From positions 1 through 62,209 of the forward strand of contig JAAANZ010000106.1 of assembly GCA_009909065.1 (NCBI GenBank): a stretch of 62,209 nt of DNA, in the 5' to 3' direction. Positions 27,680-37,337 of the stretch are shown here, piece after piece; position 1 is the first letter of the stretch, and the number at the start of each line of letters is the position of its first letter. The position numbers were made by a program, and so were the translations under genes. Below the pieces are notes generated by a model. The model was not told where the DNA came from, made no database searches, and worked only from the letters and a program-made list of their open reading frames with translations. The DNA comes from Alphaproteobacteria bacterium (GTDB lineage: Bacteria > Pseudomonadota > Alphaproteobacteria > Caulobacterales > Hyphomonadaceae).

Positions 27680-28840
27680 TCAGCCAGCCTCTTGCGCCCT
27701 GGCCGCACGGCGCAATTGTGCCGCGCTCGTCTTGACGCTTTGCGAGCGCAGCTGTCCGCAGGCGGCGAAAATGTCCCGGCCGCGGGGCGTTCGGATAGGG
27801 CAGGCATATCCGGCGCGGTTGAGGATTTCGGCAAACGCCTCGATGGTTTCCCAGGCAGAGCAGTCATAAGGCGCCCCCGGCCAGGGATTGAACGGGATGA
27901 GGTTGATCTTCGCCGGCACGCCCTTGAGCAGGCGAACAAGATCACGCGCCTCGGCCGGGCTGTCATTCACACCGTTCAGCATGACATATTCGAATGTCAC
28001 ACGCTTGGCATTCGACAGGTCCGGATATGCGCGGATCGCCTCGAACAGGGTCTTGAGGTCATATTTGCGGTTGATGGGGACAATCTCGTCGCGCAGATCG
28101 TCGCGCACGGCGTGCAGCGATATGGCCAGCATCGCGCCCGTTCGCTCGCCGAGTTCCGGGATTTTCGGCGCCACGCCCGCGGTGGATACGGTGATCCGGC
28201 GCCGGGAGATGGAGATGCCGTCTCCGTCGGAAAGCGTGTCGATCGCTTCGGCGACATTGTCGAGATTGTAGAGCGGCTCCCCCATGCCCATGAAGACGAT
28301 ATTCGTGAGCTTGCGATCCTCGTTGGAGGTCGGCCATTCATCAAGCGCGTCGCGGGCGATCATCACCTGCGCGACGATCTCGCGAGCCGTCAGGTTGCGC
28401 ACCAGCCGCTGCGTGCCGGTATGACAAAACGTGCAGTTCAGCGTGCAGCCGACCTGGCTGGACACGCAAAGCGCGCCGGATTTGGCGACATCCGGTATAA
28501 ACACGCTCTCGCCTTCCACGCCGGGCGAAAAGCGCGTCAGCCATTTCTGCGTGCCGTCAACGGAGACCTTGTGCTCGGCGATTTCCGGCCGGTCGAGGCG
28601 ATAGGCGTCGGCGAGCCCGGCACGCAGGCCCTTGGCGACATCCGTCATCCCGTCGAAATCCGTAAGGCCATAATGATAGATCCAGCGCCAGAGCTGGGAG
28701 GCGCGCATCCTCGCCTTTTTCGGCTCGACGCCGAATGCGACCAGTTCTTCGCGCAGCGCCTCGCGCGAGAGGCCGGCCAAATTCGGTTTCGGCGCCGTCG
28801 CGCGGGCCGCGCGGCCAGAGAGGTCAAGCTCTGTCTTCAT
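27680..28840 (-). CDS. rlmN: 23S rRNA (adenine2503-C2)-methyltransferase / tRNA A37 methylase, 386 aa
   Basis: A radical-SAM enzyme with the 4Fe-4S motif CTLNCTFC (C132, C136, C139). The essential C-terminal methyl-carrier Cys is in [12 protein letters not shown]. Also seen are GMGEPLYN (SAM-binding GEP motif) and [20 protein letters not shown]. Length is normal. RlmN improves translational fidelity and sets sensitivity to drugs at the peptidyl-transferase centre. It stands between small unrelated genes on the same strand. Confidence 0.97.
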   Translation of the reverse strand: MKTELDLSGRAARATAPKPNLAGLSREALREELVAFGVEPKKARMRASQLWRWIYHYGLTDFDGMTDVAKGLRAGLADAYRLDRPEIAEHKVSVDGTQKWLTRFSPGVEGESVFIPDVAKSGALCVSSQVGCTLNCTFCHTGTQRLVRNLTAREIVAQVMIARDALDEWPTSNEDRKLTNIVFMGMGEPLYNLDNVAEAIDTLSDGDGISISRRRITVSTAGVAPKIPELGERTGAMLAISLHAVRDDLRDEIVPINRKYDLKTLFEAIRAYPDLSNAKRVTFEYVMLNGVNDSPAEARDLVRLLKGVPAKINLIPFNPWPGAPYDCSAWETIEAFAEILNRAGYACPIRTPRGRDIFAACGQLRSQSVKTSAAQLRRAARAQEAG

Positions 28841-28888
28841 GATATCGCGCAGATAGCACGCGATCCGACCGGCGACAAACAGGGAGGT

Positions 28889-29623
28889 TCAGGCGGTTTC
28901 CAGTTCGAACCGCACGCCGCCGGCCAGCACGCTGTCGCCCTCGACCATGAGGCCGGCATAGGTGGCCCGGCGCCTGACATCGTGGATGCCGGCGACCTTC
29001 AGCCTGTAGGCTGAGACGCCTTCGCCGCGGCCATTCTCATCCGGCCCGAAATGCAGTCGCGCATCCGAAAGCGCGATCATGCCGCCGGAGTAGGGCTGGT
29101 CGAGAAGGTCGGCCCACCGCTGCCCGAGCGCTTCCGGGGCCGGGCTCTGGAAGCTCACGCCGGTGGCGGCCCTGACCAGCCCTTCGCCGGTGCGTTCCTG
29201 CCAGCCAGGGCCGGCCCAGAGCCAGCTTTCTGCAGGGTGGGGTTCATCGACCGAAAGGATGGCGCCGCCTATGTCACGCGGATGCAGATGGCTGGCGGCG
29301 ATCTCATCGCGGTCAATGTCCCAGACGCGTCGGATATCCTGCTCCCGGGCCCGCTTGCGCAGCCCTTCAAGATCGCCCGTCTGCAGGATAATCATGTAAC
29401 CGCCCTCGCCCCAGCGGTCCATGAAACGCCCGGCTGCGGTATCGTCTTGTTTCGGGGCGACGATCTCCAGGAACTGGTCACCAATGGTGAAGACGACATT
29501 CTCCAGCCCGAAATCTCCGACACCGGGATCGCGATAGGGGGACCCGAGCCCGAAGGTTTCCGTCAGCTGGCCGGCCAGCGGCTCGATCTGGCGTGCAGCC
29601 ACAACGATCTGTCTCAGGCGCAT
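28889..29623 (-). CDS. VOC/glyoxalase-like domain protein, 244 aa
   Basis: Starts MRLRQIVVAARQIEPLAGQL with two beta-alpha-beta-beta-beta-like halves; LENVVFTIGDQFLEIVAP fits the Glyoxalase-like family PF13468. Enzyme activity is unknown. GGGAGG supports ATG 29623; frame further upstream is antisense to other genes. Confidence 0.75.
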   Translation of the reverse strand: MRLRQIVVAARQIEPLAGQLTETFGLGSPYRDPGVGDFGLENVVFTIGDQFLEIVAPKQDDTAAGRFMDRWGEGGYMIILQTGDLEGLRKRAREQDIRRVWDIDRDEIAASHLHPRDIGGAILSVDEPHPAESWLWAGPGWQERTGEGLVRAATGVSFQSPAPEALGQRWADLLDQPYSGGMIALSDARLHFGPDENGRGEGVSAYRLKVAGIHDVRRRATYAGLMVEGDSVLAGGVRFELETA

Positions 29624-29699
29624 CCCGGATCCTCCCTTTTCATTATCTGTCAATGCAGCCTTGCGCCAAACCGGGCGACGGGCAAGAGGCAGTGCGGGC

Positions 29700-30863
29700 T
29701 CAGGGCGCGATTTCGGCGGCCACGCGGTCGGCCAGCAGGCGACCTTGCGGGGTGAGGCTGGCGCGCCCGCCGCGCAGCCGGAGAAGGCCGTTTGCCTGCA
29801 TGTCCTCCAGAGCTGCGGTGTCCAGAGCGCGGCCTGCGAGCGTTTCGATGCGTGCCGTATCGACCCCGCTCTCAACGCGCAGGCCCATCGCCAGCGCCTC
29901 GCGGGCCGTGTCGAGCGGCGACAGGCGCTCATGCGAGGCCCAGGCCGGCTGTCCGCTCGCGGCGGCTGTGACATAGGCCTCCGGGCGCCTGTGGGCGAGA
30001 CTGGCGATACGGCCCTGACCGGTTGTCAGGCGCCCATGCGCGCCGGGGCCCACGCCGATCCAGTCGCCCGCCTGCCAGTAGATCATGTTGTGGACCGAGC
30101 GGTGCTGCGGCCCGGCGGCATGATTGGAGATTTCATAGGCGGGCAGGCCTGCCCTTTCGGTGATCGACTGGGTTAGCTCATAGAGCGCGGCCTGGTCATC
30201 ATCGGGCATCGGCTGGATTTCGCCGCGCCGGACGCGTTTCTCGAACACGGTTCGCTCGGCGATCGTCAGTTCGTAAAGCGACAGGTGCGGCGCGCCGAGG
30301 GCAAGCGCGGCCTGCAGTTCATCGGCCCAGCTCTCGCGAGATTGGCCCGGCCGGGCATAGATCAGGTCGATCGAGACCGATGCAAACCGGGGCAGGGCCC
30401 TTGCAACGGCGGCGCGGGCCGCCGCGGCGTCATGGTCACGGCCGAGAAAGGCGAGCGCGGCGTCATCCAGCGATTGCACCCCAATCGACAGCCGTGTCAC
30501 GCCGGCCGCGCGCCAGCCCTCCAGGTCGGCGCGGAGGACATCACGGGGATTGGCCTCGAGCGTGATCTCGGCGCCGGGCCCCAGTCCGAAACCGGCATGG
30601 GCGGTCTCGACGATCCCCGCGATCTGCGCCGGGCCGAGCAGCGAAGGCGTCCCGCCGCCCAGGAACACGCTGTCGAGGGGGCCTTCCAATTCGCGAAAAG
30701 CCTGGGCATGCGCCCGGATGTCCGCCGCGACAGCGTCCAGGAGCACGGCCGGATCCCTGTCCTTGGCCGCATAGACATTGAAGTCGCAATAAGGGCAGAT
30801 CCGCGTGCAATAAGGCCAGTGCACGTAGAGGCCGAAGCCGGGACGCGGACATGGAAGGCTCAC
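29700..30863 (-). CDS. hemW: Radical-SAM heme chaperone HemW, 387 aa
   Basis: [18 protein letters not shown] carries the CxxxCxxC cluster (C19, C23, C26) near the N-terminus, followed by [10 protein letters not shown] and SIGVQSLDD, all shared with HemN. The N-terminal extension and extra fourth Cys of true coproporphyrinogen dehydrogenase are absent, which places it in HemW. The start is GTG, overlapping the rdgB stop (GTGA), so it is translationally coupled to rdgB. Confidence 0.92.
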   Translation of the reverse strand: MSLPCPRPGFGLYVHWPYCTRICPYCDFNVYAAKDRDPAVLLDAVAADIRAHAQAFRELEGPLDSVFLGGGTPSLLGPAQIAGIVETAHAGFGLGPGAEITLEANPRDVLRADLEGWRAAGVTRLSIGVQSLDDAALAFLGRDHDAAAARAAVARALPRFASVSIDLIYARPGQSRESWADELQAALALGAPHLSLYELTIAERTVFEKRVRRGEIQPMPDDDQAALYELTQSITERAGLPAYEISNHAAGPQHRSVHNMIYWQAGDWIGVGPGAHGRLTTGQGRIASLAHRRPEAYVTAAASGQPAWASHERLSPLDTAREALAMGLRVESGVDTARIETLAGRALDTAALEDMQANGLLRLRGGRASLTPQGRLLADRVAAEIAP

Positions 30864-31483
30864 GAAAGGAGCGCGGCCTTGAGCCGGGCAAAGGCAACGG
30901 CGCGATGGCTCATGGCGTGTTTTCTCGCCGGATCCATTTCCCCGAATGTCTCGCTTTCTCCATGCGCGATGAAGATCGGATCATAGCCAAATCCCCTGTC
31001 ACCGCGCGGGGGCCAGGTGAGTTCGCCGTCGACCTTGCCCTCGAAGACCTCGGCATGCCCGTCTGGCCAGACCACGGCCAGCGCGCAGACAAAAGCCGCC
31101 GACCGGTCGGCGGCGCCGATCTGTCCGAGCTCGTGTTCGACCTTTTCCATGGCGTGGGAAAAATCGCGCGGCTCGCCGGCCCAGCGCGCCGAATAGATCC
31201 CGGGCTGGCCGCCGAGCGCGGCGACCGTAAGGCCGCTATCATCCGACAAGGCCGGCGCGCCGGTCGCTTCCGCGGCGGCGCGTGCTTTCAGGATCGCGTT
31301 TCCGGCAAAGCTGGTTTCGGTCTCTTCCGGCTCGTCGAGACCGAGATCCATGGCCGAGACGACCACGAAGCCGTAAGGTTCGAACAGGTCCTTCAGTTCC
31401 CGGACCTTTCCGGCATTGTGCGTGGCAGCGACCAGTCGCCCCGGTTCAAGCTGTCTGACATCCATGACGGGCTTTGGCTCCAT
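30860..31483 (-). CDS. rdgB: Non-canonical purine NTP pyrophosphatase RdgB/HAM1, 207 aa
   Basis: [13 protein letters not shown] is the RdgB N-terminal signature (residues 14-26); [24 protein letters not shown] is the catalytic centre and GFGYDPIF the C-terminal block. It removes ITP, dITP and XTP from nucleotide pools. A second in-frame ATG at 31465 is an equally good start. Upstream member of the rdgB-hemW pair, a common gene order. Confidence 0.96.
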   Translation of the reverse strand: MEPKPVMDVRQLEPGRLVAATHNAGKVRELKDLFEPYGFVVVSAMDLGLDEPEETETSFAGNAILKARAAAEATGAPALSDDSGLTVAALGGQPGIYSARWAGEPRDFSHAMEKVEHELGQIGAADRSAAFVCALAVVWPDGHAEVFEGKVDGELTWPPRGDRGFGYDPIFIAHGESETFGEMDPARKHAMSHRAVAFARLKAALLS

Positions 31484-31528
31484 CCTTGCTTTACATGCGA
31501 AGCACGTTATCGTTTTACGGCAATAAAC

Positions 31529-32089
31529 ATGATGTTTTCACCGGCCGGACTCGACAAGATGACATCTCGCCCGCGAAATTCCATGGCTGCGGTCCTGACC
31601 CTGCTGATGACAGGCGCGATATGGCTGTCGGTTGTTTTCGGCATCTTCGCCTTCGTGTTTCTCGGCATCGGCCTTGTGGCAAGCCTGAATGACGGAGCGC
31701 TGCAGGTTCCGGGAGCGCAGGCCATCTCGGAGGTGAGCGCCCTTGATTTCGCATTCGTGCTGGTCGGGCTCGCGATTGTGCTGCCCGGCGTGGTCTATGT
31801 CTGCCTGCAATTGCGTCGGATTCTCTCGACCCTGGCGGAGGGCGATCCCTTCGTTCCCGAAAATGCGGGCCGGCTGAGCATGATCGCGATTGCACTGGCG
31901 GTGATGGAGGTCGCCAGCATGCTGCTCGTCATCTCCATGCGCCTCTTCGCGGCGCCCGGAGAGACGGTTGCCAGGCCGGCCTTGTCCATCAACCTGGTTG
32001 TCTGGGCGGCTGTCGCGGCGCTGCTGGTCCTGTCACAGGTCTTCCGCGAGGGCACACGCCTTCGCGAAGAAGAAAAAATGACGATCTGA
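31529..32089 (+). CDS. DUF2975 membrane protein, 186 aa
   Basis: Four hydrophobic segments ([75 protein letters not shown]), with [12 protein letters not shown] between the second and third as in DUF2975. The start is uncertain (ATGs at 31529, 31532, 31559, 31583, none with a clear ribosome-binding site). It is followed 16 bp later by a Cro-like regulator, a pairing seen repeatedly for this family. Confidence 0.75.
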   Translation: MMFSPAGLDKMTSRPRNSMAAVLTLLMTGAIWLSVVFGIFAFVFLGIGLVASLNDGALQVPGAQAISEVSALDFAFVLVGLAIVLPGVVYVCLQLRRILSTLAEGDPFVPENAGRLSMIAIALAVMEVASMLLVISMRLFAAPGETVARPALSINLVVWAAVAALLVLSQVFREGTRLREEEKMTI

Positions 32090-32105
32090 GGCGCGAAGGA
32101 GAGCC

Positions 32106-32345
32106 ATGTCCATCCGCGTGACACTCGACCGTGTGCTGCTGGAGCGCAGAATGTCCCTGACCGAATTGTCGGAACGGGTCGGGGTAACACTTGCAAACCT
32201 GTCGATTCTCAAGACCGGAAAGGCCAAGGCTGTTCGCTTTTCCACGCTTGAGGCCCTGTGCCGGGAACTGGAGTGCCAGCCGGGCGACCTGCTGGTTTTC
32301 GAGGACGAGAACGGAGAAGACTCCGCGCCGATTGCGGCGCAATAG
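32106..32345 (+). CDS. Small Cro/C1 (YozG-like) HTH regulator, 79 aa
   Basis: A single HTH_3-type domain (RVTLDRVLLERRMSLTELSERVG, TLANLSILKTGKAKAVRFSTLEALCRELECQPGDLL). The ending CQPGDLL is diagnostic of the YozG/COG3655 group. Cotranscribed with the DUF2975 membrane protein, whose activity it may monitor or whose operon it may control. Confidence 0.88.
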   Translation: MSIRVTLDRVLLERRMSLTELSERVGVTLANLSILKTGKAKAVRFSTLEALCRELECQPGDLLVFEDENGEDSAPIAAQ

Positions 32346-32620
32346 CCTCGCCGTCATTATCAGGCCGATATTTACGGTTCGGCCTCGGGCGCGAGGTCAG
32401 ATTGCTGAGGTTTCGGGAGATGTGTCAGGCGGCGGGGGAGCCAGCGCCCCGAGGGGCTGGGGGGGCTGATGGGTCCGGGGTGCCGGCTATGAACCGCCGC
32501 CTGACGATTTGGAAGATGGACGGCGCCGCAGGCGCTCGCAAGGCCATAATGTGTTGAAACTGCCACATTCCGATTAAAAATGCGTCATGGATTGACGCTG
32601 AGTGAGACCGGGGCAGAGTG

Positions 32621-32977
32621 ATGAGTATGCCGTCGCCGAATGACAATCAGGCCCCCGCCCGGGATTCCCGGCGCGCCAGGGTCGCTTTCCACCGCACCGA
32701 GCTTTCTCCCATCCTGGATGTCTATGGCCGTCTGGTCCAGTCCGGGGAAGCGAAGGATTACGCGATCGGGATGCATTCCGACCGCGCCATTTTCGCCATT
32801 TTCCGCCGCACCGCTGAACAGCCGGCCTGGCGCATCGAGAAAATCCCGGCGCTCGCCAGCCGTCAGGGCGCCTTTGTCGTCCATGGAAGTGCCGGACAGG
32901 TGCTGCGCCGCGGCCATGAGCTGCGACAGGTGCTGAAAATCTTCGATTCGCGACGCTTCGACGTGATCTCGAAATGA
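32621..32977 (+). CDS. DUF2794 protein, 118 aa
   Basis: RVAFHRTELSPILDVYGRLV, DYAIGMHSDRAIFAIFRR, RIEKIPALASRQGAF and VLRRGHELRQVLKIFD match DUF2794, a conserved small alphaproteobacterial family without known function. The start is ATG 32621 (GTG 32618 or ATG 32627 possible). A GCGTCA-TGGAT-TGACGC hairpin (32582-32598) lies just before it. Confidence 0.85.
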   Translation: MSMPSPNDNQAPARDSRRARVAFHRTELSPILDVYGRLVQSGEAKDYAIGMHSDRAIFAIFRRTAEQPAWRIEKIPALASRQGAFVVHGSAGQVLRRGHELRQVLKIFDSRRFDVISK

Positions 32978-32981
32978 CGGG

Positions 32982-33584
32982 TCAGGCGGCACGGCGCCCG
33001 CGGGCATCGAGGACATGATAGACATCCTCCAGGCCTGAGGGCCGCGGCGCGGCGCGCAGGCAGGCCTCTGCCTCCTCGCAGGCCAGCCTGTAAACGGTGA
33101 CCGGTCCCTCGCAATCGACGAACGTCGCGCCGATATGGCGCAGAAGACGCTGGGCATTGCGGTTCTCCGAAAGCACCTCTGCGCGCAGGCGGGTGATTTC
33201 CTGTTCGAGACAATCGCGGATCACCGCGGCGATCAGCATTCGGGCCAGGCCCTGGCCGTGATAGGCGTCGAGTATGCCGAAGGCGAGTTCGGCCTCCGGC
33301 CCGTTATCCTCGCGCATGGCATGTGCCGCTCCGATCGCCGCCGGCCCGCCCTCGGCCTGCATGTCCAGCCCGCCCCAGCCGATATGATGATCGCCATCGA
33401 CATCGACCAGCCGCTTGACCACGCTGTCGGGCAGGTGCCGCGCACCGGTGAAGAAGCGGAAATAGCGCGATCGGTCCGATAGCCGGGCAATGCCTTCCCG
33501 CAGCCGCGCTTCGTCCTCAGACTGGAGCGGGCGGAGAAGGACGGGCGTGCCATCCTTGAGGCGGGTGGGTATCTGTATCGGCAT
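32982..33584 (-). CDS. GNAT-family N-acetyltransferase, 200 aa
   Basis: The acetyl-CoA binding motif A is LAFGILDAYHGQGLARMLIAAV (Q-x-x-G-x-A form), followed by LRAEVLSENRNAQRLLRHIGA. The N-terminal LKDGTPVLLRPLQSEDEARLREGIARLS and RYFRFF resemble the GNAT domain attached to acyl-CoA synthetases and lysine acetylases of the Pat type. Stand-alone here; substrate unknown. Ends 5 bp after DUF2794, tail to tail. Confidence 0.82.
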   Translation of the reverse strand: MPIQIPTRLKDGTPVLLRPLQSEDEARLREGIARLSDRSRYFRFFTGARHLPDSVVKRLVDVDGDHHIGWGGLDMQAEGGPAAIGAAHAMREDNGPEAELAFGILDAYHGQGLARMLIAAVIRDCLEQEITRLRAEVLSENRNAQRLLRHIGATFVDCEGPVTVYRLACEEAEACLRAAPRPSGLEDVYHVLDARGRRAA

Positions 33585-33757
33585 GACGCTTACGACCTTG
33601 GTCTTAGAGTGTGACCAAACTCTGGCCGGGCCAGGGACGATGCTGCAAAGCAGCAATGCATTGTTGCACTGCAATAGCCGAGGCGCCACGAGGTTCGGCT
33701 TGCCAGACCTCCATGAGTGATCGAAACTGTGATCCGGCAGACAGGGTCCGTTCGATC

Positions 33758-34246
33758 ATGACGGGACGACTCAAGGCAATCGCGATCCGACCGGCCCGCA
33801 AGGCGCCGATGCGGGCCCTCGAGGCTGTATCGGTCAGCGCTTCGCATGGTCTGGAGGGCGATCATGCCGGCAAGTCTCCTGACCGGCTGGTGACGGTCAT
33901 GTCTTCCGAAGCCTGGCAGGACGCTCTTGACGCGCTCGATCCGCCATTGGAGGCGGGCGAACACCTCGACTGGACCTTGCGCCGCGCCAATCTGCTGACC
34001 GAGGGGGCCGCTTTGCCACGCGCGAAAGGCGGAATAATCCGCATCGGCGAACTGTTGCTGGAAGTGACGGGCCAGACCTGGCCCTGCAAGCGAATGGAAG
34101 AGGCGCGGCCCGGACTCCTGAAAGCGCTGGCGCGGGACTGGCGTGGCGGCGTGACCTGTTCGGTGCGGAACGCCGGCCCTGTGGCATCCGGCGATGCAGT
34201 TGAAATCCTCCTCTCCCCGCCGGAGGTGAAAAGACGATTGCCCTAA
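33758..34246 (+). CDS. MOSC-domain protein, 162 aa
   Basis: SASHGLEGDHAGKSPDRLVTVM opens the MOSC (MOCO sulfurase C-terminal) fold; EHLDWTLRRANLLTEGA, IRIGELLLEVTGQTWPCKRME (conserved Cys) and GGVTCSVRNAG follow. Probably carries sulfur or binds a molybdenum cofactor; partner unknown. Ends 73 bp before ruvC. Confidence 0.85.
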   Translation: MTGRLKAIAIRPARKAPMRALEAVSVSASHGLEGDHAGKSPDRLVTVMSSEAWQDALDALDPPLEAGEHLDWTLRRANLLTEGAALPRAKGGIIRIGELLLEVTGQTWPCKRMEEARPGLLKALARDWRGGVTCSVRNAGPVASGDAVEILLSPPEVKRRLP

Positions 34247-34319
34247 ATGGCGGGCGAACTGAACAAATCGGGAAAACGGCAGGGCGACATTAACCCTTCC
34301 CCGCGCTAGTGTCGGCGCA

Positions 34320-34826
34320 ATGACAGACACGATTCGCATTCTCGGCATCGATCCGGGCCTGCGCGCGACCGGATGGGGCGTGATTGCCCTTTCCGGCGCG
34401 CGGATCCGCCATGTCGCCCATGGCGTCATCCGGATCGATCCGTCACTGGCACTGGCCGAGCGGCTGGCGGGCATCTTTTCGGCGGTGTCGGGCCTGGCGA
34501 ACGAACATGCGCCGATGCTGGCCGGCGTGGAGGAGACGCTCGTCAATGCCGGTCCGCGCTCGGCGCTGAAGCTGGGCCAGGCGCGCGGGGCGGCAATGGC
34601 CGCGCTGGCGCGCGAACGCATCAATGTTTGCGAACATGCCCCGCGCCAGATCAAGCTCGCCGTGGTCGGCACGGGCGGGGCGGAGAAGGAGCAGGTCGCC
34701 TTCATGGTCCAGCGCCTGCTGCCGCGTGCGGGCAAGATGAGCGCGGACGCCGCTGATGCGCTGGCTTGCGCCATTTGCGCGGCGCACCACCTGCCGGCGG
34801 CGCGGCTGAAACGGGGGGCGGCATGA
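34320..34826 (+). CDS. ruvC: Holliday junction endodeoxyribonuclease RuvC, 168 aa
   Basis: ILGIDPGLRATGWG carries the first catalytic Asp (D11), GVEETLVNAGPRSALKLGQARG the Glu, and the C-terminal SADAADALACAICAAHH the last Asp pair. Resolves Holliday junctions delivered by RuvAB. First of a tight ruvCAB operon; its stop overlaps the ruvA start (ATGA). Confidence 0.97.
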   Translation: MTDTIRILGIDPGLRATGWGVIALSGARIRHVAHGVIRIDPSLALAERLAGIFSAVSGLANEHAPMLAGVEETLVNAGPRSALKLGQARGAAMAALARERINVCEHAPRQIKLAVVGTGGAEKEQVAFMVQRLLPRAGKMSADAADALACAICAAHHLPAARLKRGAA

Positions 34827-35452
34827 TTATCGGCCGGCTTCGCGGGGAGATCGCCGCGATTGGCGCGGACACCGTCCTGATCGACGTGAACGGGGTTGGC
34901 TATGTTGCGGTGGCGGGCACGCGCCTTGTCTCGCGCCTGACCACCGGCGAACGCGCCGAGCTGCATATCGAGACACGCGTGACGGAAAACGCGATCACGC
35001 TCTATGCCTTCGAGAGCGACGAGGCGCGCGCCTGGTTCAACCGGCTGCAGGATGTGCCGGGCGTTGGCGGCAAGGCGGCGCTGGCGGTGATGGATGCGCT
35101 CTCGCCGGGCGAGCTGATGGATGCGCTGGCCCTTGGCGATGTCGCCGCGATCACGCGGGCGAAAGGCGTCGGCAAGAAACTCGCCGAACGGATCGCTGGG
35201 GAGCTTGCCGGCAAGCCGCCGCCCATGGGCCGGTTCGGCAGTCTCGGCGTGAAGCCGGCGGCCGGGAGTGTCAGCGCGGCAGATGGAACGGCCGGCGGCG
35301 GCGTGCGCGCCGAAGCGGTGTCAGCGCTACAGAATCTCGGCTATGGCCCGTCAGAGGCCGCGCGCGCTGTCGCGGCGGCGATGAAGACCGGCGAGAGCGA
35401 TGATACAGGCGCCGTCATCAAGGCCGCGCTTAAGGAGTTGACCCCGTCATGA
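34823..35452 (+). CDS. ruvA: Holliday junction branch-migration protein RuvA, 209 aa
   Basis: [10 protein letters not shown] opens the OB domain; [18 protein letters not shown] and [19 protein letters not shown] are the two helix-hairpin-helix motifs; the C-terminal RuvB-binding domain is [18 protein letters not shown]. The last codons overlap ruvB (ATGA). Confidence 0.97.
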   Translation: MIIGRLRGEIAAIGADTVLIDVNGVGYVAVAGTRLVSRLTTGERAELHIETRVTENAITLYAFESDEARAWFNRLQDVPGVGGKAALAVMDALSPGELMDALALGDVAAITRAKGVGKKLAERIAGELAGKPPPMGRFGSLGVKPAAGSVSAADGTAGGGVRAEAVSALQNLGYGPSEAARAVAAAMKTGESDDTGAVIKAALKELTPS

Positions 35453-36477
35453 GCCGCGACGGATCCCTCACCGACCCCGAGGCGCAGATCGGCGAGGCGC
35501 TCGACCGGGCGCTGCGCCCGCAGCTGTTTGACGATTATATCGGACAGGAAGGCGCCAAGGCGAACCTGAAAGTCTATGTCGAGGCGGCGCGCGGGCGCGG
35601 CGAGGCGCTCGACCATGTGCTGCTTTTCGGCCCGCCAGGGCTGGGCAAGACGACGCTGGCGCAGATCCTGGCGCGCGAAATGGGGGTCGGCTTTCGGGCC
35701 ACGTCCGGCCCGGTCATCGCCAAGGCCGGCGACCTTGTCGCCATCCTGACCAACCTCGAAGCCAATGACGTCCTCTTCATCGACGAGATTCACCGCCTGC
35801 CGCCGGCAGTCGAGGAAATCCTCTATCCGGCCATGGAGGATTATGCCGTCGATATCGTGATCGGCGAGGGGCCCTCGGCGCGCTCTGTGCGGCTGGACCT
35901 GCAACCCTTCACGCTGGTCGGCGCGACGACCCGGGCGGGCCTGCTCGCCACACCCCTGCGTGACCGGTTCGGCATCCCGGTGCGGCTGGAATTCTATGAG
36001 CCCGAAGAGCTCTCGCGCATCGTCCTGGCCGCCGCCCGCAAACTGCAGGCGCCGATCACCGGTGAGGGCGCGGTCGAGATCGCGCGCCGGGCCCGCGGAA
36101 CCCCGCGAATCGCGCTGCGCCTTTTGCGCCGCGTGCGCGATTTTGCCGAGGCCGAGGGCGAAAAGATCGACCAGCCCGCCGCCGCCCGCGCGCTTGCGCG
36201 GCTCGAAGTCGACGAGGACGGGCTCGACGCGCTCGACCGGCGCTATCTGGAAGCGCTTGTGAAGACCCATGCCGGCGGGCCGGTCGGCGCCGACACGCTG
36301 GCGGCCGCCCTGTCAGAGGCGCGCGATTCCGTGGAAGAAGTGATCGAGCCTTTCCTGATGCAGAGGGGCTATGTCGCCCGCACGCCGCGCGGGCGCGTCG
36401 CCGCCCCGCTTGCCTGGCAGCGCATGGGCCTGAAGCCGCCGAATGCCATGCAGCAGGGGCTGTTCGAGGAAGAGTAG
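35449..36477 (+). CDS. ruvB: Holliday junction branch-migration ATPase RuvB, 342 aa
   Basis: An AAA+ motor: [19 protein letters not shown], Walker [14 protein letters not shown], Walker [12 protein letters not shown], and sensor/arginine-finger region [16 protein letters not shown]. The C-terminal winged helix is [17 protein letters not shown]. Last gene of ruvCAB. Confidence 0.98.
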   Translation: MSRDGSLTDPEAQIGEALDRALRPQLFDDYIGQEGAKANLKVYVEAARGRGEALDHVLLFGPPGLGKTTLAQILAREMGVGFRATSGPVIAKAGDLVAILTNLEANDVLFIDEIHRLPPAVEEILYPAMEDYAVDIVIGEGPSARSVRLDLQPFTLVGATTRAGLLATPLRDRFGIPVRLEFYEPEELSRIVLAAARKLQAPITGEGAVEIARRARGTPRIALRLLRRVRDFAEAEGEKIDQPAAARALARLEVDEDGLDALDRRYLEALVKTHAGGPVGADTLAAALSEARDSVEEVIEPFLMQRGYVARTPRGRVAAPLAWQRMGLKPPNAMQQGLFEEE

Positions 36478-36534
36478 ACACGCCTACCGCTTTGTTATTG
36501 GATACTCACCTCTCGATTGAACGGGGAGGGGAAG

Positions 36535-36882
36535 ATGTTCTGGAAGGCTGTTTCCCACTGGAGCTGTGCCGCCGCGCTTGTCGCCCTGGCCTGGTTTTTT
36601 GTGCCCTTTTCGGAGGACTCGACTGGCCTTGCCGATTGGACATGGTCGATTGGACTCTTCACACTCGCGTTGACGATCATCGTCCTGCCTTTTGCGCTTG
36701 ATGAGGACGCGATGGTGTTCAGGTCGGTCCTGAAAGGCGTGTTCGTGATCCTGCTTTTTCCCTGGTCGGCGATTTATCTGAACAATCGGGAGGCGCGCGC
36801 AGCGCGTGAAGCGAACCGGAATAGCCGCCAGAATCAGAGGCGCGCCCGCGTTGAGGCCGCGCGTCGCGACGGGCGGTTGTGA
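36535..36882 (+). CDS. Small membrane protein, 115 aa
   Basis: Three hydrophobic segments (AAALVALAWFFVPF; IGLFTLALTIIVLPFAL; GVFVILLFPWSAIYL), then a very basic tail (REARAAREANRNSRQNQRRARVEAARR). GGGGAGGGG just before ATG 36535 is a strong ribosome-binding site. No family recognised. Confidence 0.65.
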   Translation: MFWKAVSHWSCAAALVALAWFFVPFSEDSTGLADWTWSIGLFTLALTIIVLPFALDEDAMVFRSVLKGVFVILLFPWSAIYLNNREARAAREANRNSRQNQRRARVEAARRDGRL

Positions 36883-36954
36883 CTTTGAGGAACCTCCGGA
36901 CCAGGGCGACAAGCTTCACAACAGTCGATCCCGTGGTCCGGCACCGTTTCGCGC

Positions 36955-37310
36955 CTATTGCGCCGGGGCCAACCAAGCGCCTTCCACCGTATCGACAACA
37001 TCGGACATGATCTCGGTGATCTGGAAATCCTTGGGGTGTAGACCCTTTTCACGCCCATCTGTTTAAGTGCGTGTGCATCTTCCGGCGGGATGATGCCGCC
37101 AACCACGAGGGGAACATTCTCAAGGCCTGCGCCGCGCATTTAGGCGATCGTGGCGCGGACAAGGTCGAGATGGCTGCCCGAAAGGATCGACAGGCCGACG
37201 ATATGCGCGCCCGCCTCCTTCGCCTCCTCCAGAACCTCCTTCGGCGTAAACCGGATGCCTTCATATACGACCTGCATCCGACAGGTGCGGGCCCGTGAGG
37301 CGGCCCCCAT
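36955..37310 (-). pseudogene. Relic of a B12-binding domain, ethylmalonyl-CoA mutase/MeaA type
   Basis: On the minus strand VVYEGIRFTPKEVLEEAKEAG and HIVGLSILSGSHLDLVRATIA are followed by an in-frame TAA (37142-37140). The sequence then continues as MRGAGLENVPLVVGGIIPPE and QMGVKRVYTP, after which a one-base loss near 37043 shifts to KDFQITEIMSDVVDTVEGAW and a TAG at 36957. GLSILSGSH and VYTPKDF are hallmarks of the Ecm/MeaA B12 domain, not of MutB (which has ASSLAAGH here). The DxHxxG loop and the whole catalytic barrel are missing. One nonsense change plus one frameshift make it non-functional. Bases 36883-36954 and 37311-37337 hold nothing else. Confidence 0.8.
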
Positions 37311-37337
37311 CAGCCCGGGCGCCCGGCCTGTGCGCGT

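Noticed and set aside
32400-32475. GC-rich palindrome after the Cro-like regulator considered as a terminator
   Set aside because: Stem is present but there is no T-run, so evidence is too weak.
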